Shown here: one piece after another, positions 1-6,884 of the stretch
Layout of the letters: the number at the start of each line of letters is the position of its first letter
How positions within the stretch are numbered: the first letter of the stretch is position 1
NCBI GenBank assembly: GCA_902780985.1
Contig: CACZHN010000027.1
Span: 1 to 18,457, forward strand
Reading direction: 5' to 3'
DNA length: 18,457 nt
DNA from: an uncultured Lachnospiraceae bacterium
GTDB taxonomy: Bacteria; Bacillota_A; Clostridia; Lachnospirales; Lachnospiraceae
The notes under the pieces: model-generated
Database searches by the model: none
Told to the model about the DNA's origin: nothing
What the model saw: the letters and a program-made list of their open reading frames with translations, nothing else
Translations under genes and position numbers: made by a program

Positions 1-330
1 TACCCAGAGACGTCCCTTGGAATCCTGAAACAGATTGTTTATGAAGTAAACGTCCGCCTTCTCCGTATCCCAGAGATTATAGATCTTGAATTCCTTTCCG
101 CCGTAACGGTAAAGACCGCCGTCAGTTCCGACCCATATGTATCCCGATTTGGTCTGATACAGGCAATTTACCTCGGAGCTTCCCAGACCGTTATCCTGGT
201 TATAAACTATCTGTCCGTAATCCGAAGGGATACTGTTATCCGCCTTTACTTTTGCAACTTGAAAAAGGCATGTGGTGACACATGCCATAATCAAGATTAT
301 CATATTAAAGAATCTGAGTTTATGCTTCAC
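1..330 (-). CDS. Reg_prop beta-propeller sensor protein, N-terminal part
   Basis: This is the first ~110 codons of a protein that continues past the left edge. Translation shows a basic n-region (KHKLR), a hydrophobic stretch (about residues 10-26) and then an extracytoplasmic domain, so a signal peptide or signal anchor is likely. It is followed by two-component-regulator propeller (Reg_prop) repeats: GLGSSEVNCLYQTKSGYIWV, GTDGGLYRY, and a second repeat beginning INNLFQDSKGRLWV. In this family such propellers form a large extracellular sensor usually joined to a GGDEF, histidine kinase or HTH output; here the output is outside the window. I chose the GTG at 330, which has GAGG 9 nt upstream. 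An in-frame ATG at 345 is possible, but its AAAAGG lies only 3 nt away. The GTG overlaps the end of the aminopeptidase gene by 11 nt, which suggests cotranscription and translational coupling. Confidence 0.8.
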   Translation of the reverse strand, partial: MKHKLRFFNMIILIMACVTTCLFQVAKVKADNSIPSDYGQIVYNQDNGLGSSEVNCLYQTKSGYIWVGTDGGLYRYGGKEFKIYNLWDTEKADVYFINNLFQDSKGRLWV

Positions 331-1735
331 GTAAGAATGCCTCATAACCCTTTTCTGTTTCGTATATATCCGCCTTGGATGTTGCTTCCCAAGGAGCGTG
401 CATGTTAAGGACCGCAACTCCGCAGTCGATAACCTCCATTCCGTAAAGAGACAGAATGTACGCAATAGTTCCGCCTCCGCCTACATCTACCTTGCCGAGC
501 TCGGCTGTCTGATAGAATACATTATTCTTCTCAAGGATGCCTCTGAGCTTACCGATATACTCGGCATTGGCATCATTTGAACCGGACTTTCCGCGTGCAC
601 CTGTGAACTTATTGAATACCATTCCTCTTCCGAGAAATGCTACATTTTTCTTTTCAAAATTTGAGCTGTAAAGCGGATCAAATCCCGCACTTACATCTGA
701 AGACAGCATATTTGAATTTGCAAGGCAGCGTCTCAGTGAAAGTCCGCTGTTATAACCTGCAAGCTCAAGGATCTCAGCAAGTGAGTTCTCGAAGAACTTC
801 GACTGCATTCCTGTAGCACCTACCGATCCGATCTCTTCTTTATCTACAAGGAGTGTACATGAAGTCTTCTCAACCTTATCTACGGCAAGCTGTGCATAAA
901 GAGATGTAAATGCACATACCTTATCATCCTGTCCGTAAGCAAGGATCATAGATCTGTCAAATCCAAGGTCTCTTGGCTTTCCTGCAGGAACGATCTCAAG
1001 CTCTGCTGAAATGAAATCCTCCTCCTCGAAGCCATACTTAGCCTTGAGTATCTCAAGAACCTTAGCAGTAACAAGCTTACCCTTTGAAGGAGTCTTCTCG
1101 TCATCTGTCTTTTTCTTCTTATCAACGATAATAGGCTTAGAACCGATCAAAAGATCCAGATCCTCACCCTCAACAGCCTTAGCTGCCTTCTTTTCCATCT
1201 GGCTTGCTGCAAGATGGATCAGAATATCGGTAACACAGAATACAGGATCAGACTCGTCTTCACCGACAACAACGTCGATAACAGTTCCGTCAGTCTTAAC
1301 CACTACACCGTGAATAGCAAGCGGAAGTGTAACCCACTGATACTTCTTGATACCTCCGTAATAATGTGTATCAAGATAAGCAAGGTCACTATCCTCATAC
1401 AGAGGATTCTGCTTAACATCAAGTCTTGGGGAATCTATATGTGCACCAAGAATGTTGATACCTTCCTCAAGATTCTTCTTACCGATATTGAAAAGCGCAA
1501 CTGTCTTGCCCATACATACGGAATAAACCTTTGAGCCGGCCTTAAGCTTCTTGCCTGACTTAACAGCCTCTTCAAGGGAAATGTATCCCGCAGCCTTAGC
1601 CTTCTCAACTATATACTTTGTTCCTTCTCTCTCGGTCTTACCCTTAAAAAGATAATCCTTATACTCATCACAAAGCTTCTCAAGCTTCTTCTCATCCTGT
1701 GGCTTATATGAAAGCCATGCGTTCTTACGCTCCAT
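320..1735 (-). CDS. M18 family aminopeptidase (aminopeptidase I type)
   Basis: Predicted cytoplasmic dinuclear zinc metallopeptidase of family M18 that removes N-terminal residues, classically acidic or neutral, from peptides. The 471-aa length fits the family. Metal ligands and catalytic residues can be placed: GAHIDSPRLD with H99 and D101; YGQDDK with bridging D270 or D271; the catalytic/ligand pair E300-E301 in DKEEIGSVG; D347 in SSDVSAGFD; and the C-terminal H446 in LNMHAPWE. A Lys-rich segment at 205-220 (DKKKKTDDEKTPSKGK) is probably a surface loop. The ATG at 1735 follows GAGAGG at about 10 nt. No signal peptide is visible. The downstream propeller-sensor gene overlaps its 3' end. The family call is secure; the substrate is not known from sequence. 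Confidence 0.93.
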   Translation of the reverse strand: MERKNAWLSYKPQDEKKLEKLCDEYKDYLFKGKTEREGTKYIVEKAKAAGYISLEEAVKSGKKLKAGSKVYSVCMGKTVALFNIGKKNLEEGINILGAHIDSPRLDVKQNPLYEDSDLAYLDTHYYGGIKKYQWVTLPLAIHGVVVKTDGTVIDVVVGEDESDPVFCVTDILIHLAASQMEKKAAKAVEGEDLDLLIGSKPIIVDKKKKTDDEKTPSKGKLVTAKVLEILKAKYGFEEEDFISAELEIVPAGKPRDLGFDRSMILAYGQDDKVCAFTSLYAQLAVDKVEKTSCTLLVDKEEIGSVGATGMQSKFFENSLAEILELAGYNSGLSLRRCLANSNMLSSDVSAGFDPLYSSNFEKKNVAFLGRGMVFNKFTGARGKSGSNDANAEYIGKLRGILEKNNVFYQTAELGKVDVGGGGTIAYILSLYGMEVIDCGVAVLNMHAPWEATSKADIYETEKGYEAFLREA

Positions 1736-1785
1736 TTAAATGTATCCTCTCTTATATAGTATTTGTGGTAGTTTTCACGGTTATA

Positions 1786-3000
1786 TTATACTAATTCAGA
1801 TACAACCTCAGAAAGAATCGCAAATGCCTTGTCGATATCTTCCTTTGATACGATAAGCGGTGGGATCATACGTATTGTGTTTGGCTTGATGGCTGTAAGG
1901 AGAAGTCCCTTATCGCCTGCATTGTGCTTGATATCAAATGCGATATCCTTCTCAAACTCAACACCTACAAGGAGTCCCATTCCTCTTACTTCCTTTATTC
2001 CCGGAAGTGTCTTCAGCTTATCCATGAAGTAGTCACCCATTTCAGCTGCATTCTGAGGAAGCTTGCTGTTAATGATCTCTTTGATCTCTGCACATGCTGC
2101 AGCAGCACAAACCGGATTTCCTCCGAAGGTTGTTCCGTGTGCGCCTGCACCGAAGGTACTCATAACCTTCTCGCTTGCACATATAGCTGCTATAGGCATA
2201 CCGCCGCCGAGAGCCTTTGCCATAGAAACGATATCAGGCTTAACTCCGTAGCGCATATAAGCCATAAGATCACCTGTACGTCCCCAGCCGGTCTGAACTT
2301 CATCAAAGAGAAGAAGCATTCCCTTCTCATCACAAAGCTTTCTCAGCCCCTGAAGGAATTCAGGAGTTGCAGGATAAACACCGCCTTCACCCTGAACAGG
2401 CTCAACCATTATAGCGATAGTATCTTCATCGCATGCATCTTCAAATGACTTGAGATTATTGAACTCAGCATATGCGAATCCCGGAATAAAAGGAGTATAT
2501 CCTGCCTGGATTGCAGAACCCGGCTGACCTGTAGCAGCCAGAGTAGCAAGTGTTCTTCCGTGGAAAGACATTTCTGCTGTAACAATCTTATATCTGTTAG
2601 GACCGTAGTTATCCAGTCCGTACTTTCTTGCAAGCTTGATCATAGCTTCGTTAGCCTCAGCTCCGGAATTCTGATACTGGAACTTCTCCATTCCGATACT
2701 CTCACATACAAGCTTTGCAAGCATAGTCTGCGGGATTGTATAGAAATAATTCGAAGCATGAATAAGTGTCTCTGCCTGTGCCTTGATGGCCTCAACTACA
2801 GCTTCGTTGCAGTGACCTGTTGCATTAACCGCAATACCACCGATGAAATCAAGGTACTGTCTGCCGTCGGCATCGATAAGATACATTCCGTCACCCTTCT
2901 CTGCTACGATATCATATCTCTTCATTAATCCTTCGTTGAGATACTTGTGAGCTGTTTCGATAAGCTCTTCGCGAGACATGTTAAAATCTTCTAATACCAT
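1786..3000 (-). CDS. argD: class III aminotransferase, acetylornithine aminotransferase-like
   Basis: PLP-dependent fold-type I, class III aminotransferase of 404 aa, cytoplasmic. The PLP-binding sites are clear: NSGAEANE (111-118) for phosphate binding, FHGRT (146-150) stacking on the ring, D233 in LLLFDEVQTG, and the Schiff-base lysine K262 in SMAKALGGGMP. Blocks such as VEPVQGEGGVYPATPEFLQG and RTGDLMAYMRYGVKPDI closely resemble ArgD, which interconverts N-acetylglutamate semialdehyde and N-acetylornithine in arginine synthesis and can also serve as a diaminopimelate-pathway transaminase. No other arginine genes lie nearby, so ornithine, GABA or another omega-amino substrate cannot be excluded. 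The ATG at 3000 is preferred over the internal Met8 because AAGGA lies about 7 nt upstream. It has its own promoter (see 3055-3083) and probably leads into the aminopeptidase gene 50 bp downstream. Confidence 0.88.
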   Translation of the reverse strand: MVLEDFNMSREELIETAHKYLNEGLMKRYDIVAEKGDGMYLIDADGRQYLDFIGGIAVNATGHCNEAVVEAIKAQAETLIHASNYFYTIPQTMLAKLVCESIGMEKFQYQNSGAEANEAMIKLARKYGLDNYGPNRYKIVTAEMSFHGRTLATLAATGQPGSAIQAGYTPFIPGFAYAEFNNLKSFEDACDEDTIAIMVEPVQGEGGVYPATPEFLQGLRKLCDEKGMLLLFDEVQTGWGRTGDLMAYMRYGVKPDIVSMAKALGGGMPIAAICASEKVMSTFGAGAHGTTFGGNPVCAAAACAEIKEIINSKLPQNAAEMGDYFMDKLKTLPGIKEVRGMGLLVGVEFEKDIAFDIKHNAGDKGLLLTAIKPNTIRMIPPLIVSKEDIDKAFAILSEVVSELV

Positions 3001-3054
3001 AATTTTTCCTTCTTTCTTACTGATACAATTACCCGTTTTAAAATCGTAGCCCTT

Positions 3055-3083
3055 ATTATATCACTTATTACATCTGCACTCAA
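3055..3083 (-). promoter_or_regulatory. sigma-A-type promoter of the ArgD-like gene
   Basis: On the minus strand, TTGAGT (3083-3078), a 17-bp spacer and a perfect TATAAT (3060-3055) preceded by TG one base upstream (extended -10). It lies in the 101-bp gap before the aminotransferase start, giving a leader of about 50 nt. No convincing terminator for the upstream acetyltransferase gene was seen in the same gap. Confidence 0.7.
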
Positions 3084-3101
3084 GCCATGCTCGGTTTAGG
3101 A

Positions 3102-3845
3102 TTACATTACCTCGAATGCAGTATATTCGTGATCAAACTCATATCCGAGTTTTTCCGATAAGTGAACCGAGTTCATATTCTGTGCATCCCAGCTCGGATA
3201 TAATCCTTCTTTAAGGCATCTGAGAATAAGCGCAGCACATACAATTGATGCAAGATGCTTTCTTCTCTCCGATTCCAGCGTATCTACTTCAATCTCGATA
3301 CCTTCTTTATAACTTGTATAGGATGATGCACCTGATAAGATATTTCCGTCCTTTAAGATAACCATACCTCTTCCGATCTCGAGATACCTCTCCTTGCTCT
3401 CAAAGGATGAAACAAAATCTCTCGTAAAACCATGTTTCGGACACATATCGTAAATCTCCGAATCGATTTCTCTCAGTTCATAACCTTCAGGTAGTCCGTC
3501 AACTATCTGCTGTAACTTATCAACATCAAACTTTGTATCCTTCTTTATAGCATATCTGACTACACGCTTTGCGGAAGGGAAACTCTCTTCTATCAGAGTC
3601 GCCCACTCTTCGGTCTGAGGAACCATGATAACAAAGCCCTTCGGCTTTTCCTTAACCAGTTCCTTATCCGGCTTTCCCGCATAAAACGCAAAGCATCCCA
3701 CAAACGCCATAGCTGACTGAGGTGCCTCAGTATCTGTTACATATATCTTTCCCATCACCTTCTGCAGACAGGAATATATAAGTGTTTCCTGCCAGCCTTC
3801 AAAAAGGTTCTGAACTTTTGTTGTGTCTTCTAATTCGTAAATCAT
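3102..3845 (-). CDS. GNAT family N-acetyltransferase (GNAT_acetyltran type)
   Basis: A 247-aa cytoplasmic protein that fits the two-part GNAT acetyltransferases of Firmicutes. The N-terminal half (about 1-115) lacks obvious motifs beyond ETLIYSCLQ and SAMAFVGCFAFYAGKP. The C-terminal half carries the acetyl-CoA site: the beta4-like strand GIEIEVDT, the pyrophosphate-loop region ERRKHLA (193-199, in place of the usual R/QxxGxG/A), a helix IVCAALILRCL, and the closing WDAQNMNSVHLSEKLGY motif (about 219-235) typical of GNATs. It should transfer acetyl from acetyl-CoA to an unknown amine. The ATG at 3845 has AAAAGG about 10 nt upstream. It sits 44 bp downstream of the methyltransferase gene, so the two are probably cotranscribed. 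Confidence 0.82.
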   Translation of the reverse strand: MIYELEDTTKVQNLFEGWQETLIYSCLQKVMGKIYVTDTEAPQSAMAFVGCFAFYAGKPDKELVKEKPKGFVIMVPQTEEWATLIEESFPSAKRVVRYAIKKDTKFDVDKLQQIVDGLPEGYELREIDSEIYDMCPKHGFTRDFVSSFESKERYLEIGRGMVILKDGNILSGASSYTSYKEGIEIEVDTLESERRKHLASIVCAALILRCLKEGLYPSWDAQNMNSVHLSEKLGYEFDHEYTAFEVM

Positions 3846-3889
3846 AATGTTTATACCTTTTCTTTATTAACCATGTAGTTATCTTTCTC

Positions 3890-4681
3890 TTATTGTTTTT
3901 TCAATATCGTCGTAGCTGCATAGTGTAATACTTCAAATTCTTCCGGGGCAATCCTGTCCAGCATATCTCTATGCTCTTTGTCCCATCTTTTCAGTTCTTC
4001 CTCGCTTAGAGATGCGCCTATACCTCTGCTGGCTCTTACTCTTCCGTGCCAGCTTTCTTTTGTGAAATGAACTCCCAGATCATACTCTTCATGCTCTTCC
4101 ATATCAAAATACTGATATGCCACATCCGGAACCCAGATAGGATGTCTTGTTTCTCTCCCGCCTGTCCAGTTCGGACTGTATTTCAGAATGAGCTTTTCGC
4201 TTTCACCGGCTATCTTATCTTCAAATGGAAGCCATGCCATATATAGGATCACGAGCTTACCTTCCGGTTTCAAAAGCCGGGCAAGTTTCGGCATAACCTT
4301 CTCATGATCAAAATACCAGAAGCACTGGCAGGCTGTGATAACATCAAAACTCTCATCAGGAAAATCCAATTCCTCCGAAGGCACAGCCAGAAAGCTTATA
4401 TCCATTCCGGCTTCCTCTGCCAGAAGCTTTGCCTGTTCAATCTGCTCCGCCGATATATCCGTACCTGTCCATGTTGCTCCGTATCGGTACATATTACGGG
4501 GAACCACCCCTGTACCGGTTCCCAGATCAAGAACATTCTGTCCCTTTATACATAAACCTCTTTCGGCTATCTTTGAATAAAAAACTTCAGGATAGATATC
4601 TCTGTACCTGGCATATTCTCTCGACGTTCTGCCCCAGTCAAACTCTTTTCCGTCATCAATTCTCGCATCGGATATCGCCAT
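3890..4681 (-). CDS. class I SAM-dependent methyltransferase
   Basis: A 263-aa Rossmann-fold methyltransferase of the Methyltransf_11/25 kind. Motif I is NVLDLGTGTG (residues 49-58); the acidic ribose-binding residue is D75 in TWTGTDIS; the motif-IV region is DFPDESFDVITACQCFWYFD (106-125); and the post-motif strand is GKLVILYMAW. The N-terminal FDWGRTSREYARYRDIYPEVF stretch is characteristic of this methyltransferase group. The acceptor is unknown; the C-terminal third (EESWHGRVRAS-like region, about 205-245) resembles the substrate cap of small-molecule methyltransferases. GGGGG lies about 8 nt upstream of the ATG at 4681. It follows the flavoprotein gene by 31 bp and precedes the GNAT gene by 44 bp, so a three-gene operon is likely. 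Confidence 0.87.
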   Translation of the reverse strand: MAISDARIDDGKEFDWGRTSREYARYRDIYPEVFYSKIAERGLCIKGQNVLDLGTGTGVVPRNMYRYGATWTGTDISAEQIEQAKLLAEEAGMDISFLAVPSEELDFPDESFDVITACQCFWYFDHEKVMPKLARLLKPEGKLVILYMAWLPFEDKIAGESEKLILKYSPNWTGGRETRHPIWVPDVAYQYFDMEEHEEYDLGVHFTKESWHGRVRASRGIGASLSEEELKRWDKEHRDMLDRIAPEEFEVLHYAATTILKKQ

Positions 4682-4712
4682 TCCTATTCCCCCTTCGAAT
4701 AAAACCTACGCC

Positions 4713-5132
4713 TTAACCGAGTTCAAAGCTTTCGGTCTTCAGATCACAGTAATATCTTCCTTTTACAGCTGTAAACTTCAGTACACAATAATCCGGATCG
4801 GTAACACCCTTTTTATAGAATATAGTATCTCCTTTTTTCCAGATCATGTTCTTTGTTTCCTGATCCGTTAAGACTTCCATTGTTCCTACAAGCATAACGC
4901 CTTCGTACTTAATAAGACCCTTATGATAGAAATATATGCTTGCCTTCGGATTCTCAAGATACTGCTTTACACGCATGGATGATGTATTTGTGGAAAAGTA
5001 AAATTCCTTAATACCCTGGATTTTTCTCGGTTTCAGCATAGCCTTAACATTCGGAAATCCGTCTTTATCCACCGAACATATAAATGCGGTACTTTGCTTT
5101 TTTATAAACTGTTCAACTTTTTCTTTATTCAC
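4713..5132 (-). CDS. pyridoxamine 5'-phosphate oxidase (PNPOx)-like family flavoprotein
   Basis: A small split-barrel flavin-binding protein of 139 aa from the start chosen here, a normal length for the general stress protein 26 / PNPOx-like group. Recognisable features are TAFICSVDKDGFPNVKAML at the N-terminus, FYFSTNTSSMRVKQYLENPK in the middle and YEGVMLVGTMEVL, which together form the FMN-binding barrel. Members bind FMN, F420 or haem; the reaction here is unknown. I use the GTG at 5132 rather than the GTG at 5147, because AAGGGG sits about 6 nt before the former and inside the coding sequence of the latter. It is probably the first gene of an operon with the methyltransferase and acetyltransferase. 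Confidence 0.83.
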   Translation of the reverse strand: MNKEKVEQFIKKQSTAFICSVDKDGFPNVKAMLKPRKIQGIKEFYFSTNTSSMRVKQYLENPKASIYFYHKGLIKYEGVMLVGTMEVLTDQETKNMIWKKGDTIFYKKGVTDPDYCVLKFTAVKGRYYCDLKTESFELG

Positions 5133-5169
5133 TTTTTTCCCCTTCACTAAAATACATAATAACTTTTAC

Positions 5170-5198
5170 ATTTTAACATAATTCGCCTATGTTGTAAG
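5170..5198 (-). promoter_or_regulatory. candidate promoter with operator-like dyad before the PNPOx-family gene
   Basis: On the minus strand, CTTACA (5198-5193), 17 bp and TAAAAT (5175-5170). Inside the spacer lies an inverted repeat AACATA-N7-TATGTT (5193-5175) that touches both hexamers, the position expected for a repressor operator. The -35 is weak (4 of 6). Confidence 0.45.
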
Positions 5199-5231
5199 CC
5201 ATAATATAATTAAATCAAGCCGAATCATGGT

Positions 5232-6791
5232 TTAATTCAGAAAATCCTTTATTACGTTCGCGAACTCTTCGGGATGCTGTCCCTGAGGCGAATGACCGCA
5301 GCCTTCGAATTCTACGTATTTATAATTATACTTATCCGCATACTCTTTAACCAAACCTGCCGGACAAGCCCAATCACAGGATCCCGAGATGAAAAGTACC
5401 GGAACCTGAAATCCGTTCTCGTTGTCATACAGATTAAATCTCAGCAATCTATCATCCAACGGCTTTTGCAGTTCCTCAAATCTCGGATTTCCCATCATCG
5501 TGCTCATCTCCAGGAAAAGCCATCTTGCATCATCTATTCCGAAGATCGGACTTGTAAGACCCGGTATAGTTGAACCGTCCGTAGTATCTGTCTGCGGATG
5601 ATAAGTATCTACATTCTTTCGAAGTGCCTGAAGATTTGCAAGAGACTGATCTGAACAGAACTCATCATATGCCGCATCCATCTCTGTTGTATCGTCACCT
5701 CTCTCCTCTGCTATTCTTTTCGCGTCTTCATATGCGTATTTATCCGAATACCAGTCAACCTCATTAACGCACTGTCCGACTCCTATATATGCGGAAACCT
5801 TCTCGGGATGCTGTATAACATACTGCGATCCGAGAAAGGATCCGTAGGAATGTCCGAGGATGATAACTCTGTCCTGATCAAAACGTTCACGACAATAGTC
5901 TACCAGCGCGTCCAGATCCGCAATCTGCTGTTCAAAAGAAAGAGTGGTATTTTCCTCATCGTCATTATGATAATACGTTCTTCCGCAGCCTCTTTCATCC
6001 CAGGCAACTACCGTATATTCGTCTATCAGATTATCCTGCCAGCCAACATCCGAAAATGTCACCGGCGCCCCCGGTCCTCCGTGAAGCGATATGATCACGG
6101 GATTATTATTATCTGTTCCGTAAAGCACCACATATTCTTCCTGATCGTTCAGCTGTATATAAGTCTGCTCATTTACTCCGTTTCTGCAGATAATCGCTCT
6201 CTTTATCTGATTTATATTCCGGCCTGCTATGCAAAGTAATATTACGCCGAATACAAATGTAAGCACAGCCGCTCCTATCCACTTGAATATTCTTATCACG
6301 ATATGCCTTTTCTTACGGGGACCGAAAACTTCACGTGCATGGCCGGCATGAATCCCTATATGTCCTATACCCAGAATTACCGCGCCGATTATCATGAGTA
6401 TATTTCCGCCGTATATTCCCAGCAGGAAAAATGCGATCACAGGATAAGTCGCAAGACACAGCGGCATTCCCAGAAAGCTTCTGTAAAAGTCTTTCATGGT
6501 TTTGGATGATCTGAAATATCTCGCCCACGCGATATCATATAAAACCATACAGAGTAATGATAACCCAAGAACTGCCAGCCAAAAATTGAAGCCCTTAAAG
6601 TTAAAATCTCTGAACATCAGAACAGTCGGTGTTACGATAAACTGCCCCGTCCTTTCGAAGGCCAGAAGGATCCTGCTTTCCTTTGAAGCATACCCGTCAT
6701 ATCCTTCGGGCTTATTCTTTGTCCAAATGAAGTTCGGAATGAACAGCATAGCAAGCCATATCAGACCGATATAAGAAAAACCAAACTGCAT
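5232..6791 (-). CDS. membrane-anchored alpha/beta hydrolase (proline iminopeptidase-like)
   Basis: A two-part protein of 519 aa. Residues 1-190 hold about five membrane segments (roughly 5-23, 70-90, 110-127, 130-150 and 171-189). They include the stretch IWLAMLFIPNFIWTKNKPEG, which looks like a small stand-alone membrane protein family found in Firmicutes. From about 215 onward is an alpha/beta hydrolase resembling the prolyl iminopeptidase (S33) group: oxyanion loop HGGPG (237-241), WDERGCGRT (265-272), nucleophile S315 in GHSYGS, acid D473 in SGSCDWACP and H500 in GCGHSPQG. The triad is therefore complete and the enzyme is probably active. Its substrate (peptide or ester) and which side of the membrane the catalytic domain faces are unknown. 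The SD sequence GGAGG lies 9 nt before the ATG and inside a hairpin (see 6798-6835). Confidence 0.85.
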   Translation of the reverse strand: MQFGFSYIGLIWLAMLFIPNFIWTKNKPEGYDGYASKESRILLAFERTGQFIVTPTVLMFRDFNFKGFNFWLAVLGLSLLCMVLYDIAWARYFRSSKTMKDFYRSFLGMPLCLATYPVIAFFLLGIYGGNILMIIGAVILGIGHIGIHAGHAREVFGPRKKRHIVIRIFKWIGAAVLTFVFGVILLCIAGRNINQIKRAIICRNGVNEQTYIQLNDQEEYVVLYGTDNNNPVIISLHGGPGAPVTFSDVGWQDNLIDEYTVVAWDERGCGRTYYHNDDEENTTLSFEQQIADLDALVDYCRERFDQDRVIILGHSYGSFLGSQYVIQHPEKVSAYIGVGQCVNEVDWYSDKYAYEDAKRIAEERGDDTTEMDAAYDEFCSDQSLANLQALRKNVDTYHPQTDTTDGSTIPGLTSPIFGIDDARWLFLEMSTMMGNPRFEELQKPLDDRLLRFNLYDNENGFQVPVLFISGSCDWACPAGLVKEYADKYNYKYVEFEGCGHSPQGQHPEEFANVIKDFLN

Positions 6792-6797
6792 AATATA

Positions 6798-6835
6798 AAA
6801 CCTCCGTCTGAATTTATAATATCAGACGAAGGTTT
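6798..6835 (-). promoter_or_regulatory. 14-bp hairpin occluding the hydrolase SD; possible terminator or operator
   Basis: On the minus strand AAACCTTCGTCTGA and TCAGACGGAGGTTT form a 14-bp stem with one G.U pair and a 10-nt loop. The 3' arm contains the GGAGG ribosome binding site of the hydrolase gene and is followed by TTTTATATT, so in a transcript arriving from the GGDEF-EAL gene it could block translation or act as a weak terminator. Confidence 0.6.
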
Positions 6836-6844
6836 AAGTGTCTT
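6816..6844 (-). promoter_or_regulatory. candidate promoter of the hydrolase gene, embedded in the dyad
   Basis: AAGACA (6844-6839), 17-bp spacer, TATTAT (6821-6816) on the minus strand. The spacer holds the left arm and the -10 lies in the loop of the inverted repeat at 6798-6835. A transcript starting about 7 nt later would lack the left arm and leave the SD free. Confidence 0.45.
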
Positions 6845-6884
6845 TATGCTTACATTAAGTTTAAATTAAATGCATTAATTACAT

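Noticed and set aside
1786..1813. TATAAT at the end of the aminotransferase gene as a promoter for the aminopeptidase
   Set aside because: The -10 is perfect, but the -35 position (TTCTGA) matches only 3 of 6 and there is no TGn extension; the gene may simply be cotranscribed with the aminotransferase.
1924..2928. Several plus-strand open frames opposite the aminotransferase gene
   Set aside because: Their translations are low-plausibility, Cys/His/Ser-rich, with no start signals, and they mirror a well-conserved gene on the other strand.
3061..3101. Hairpin around GCATGG/CCATGC-like sequence after the acetyltransferase gene
   Set aside because: The pairing is short and imperfect and has no U-run; not a credible terminator.
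5205..5235. AATTAAA...TTTAATT inverted repeat after the hydrolase stop codon as a terminator
   Set aside because: Only 7 AT pairs with a 16-nt loop and no U-run; too weak to call.
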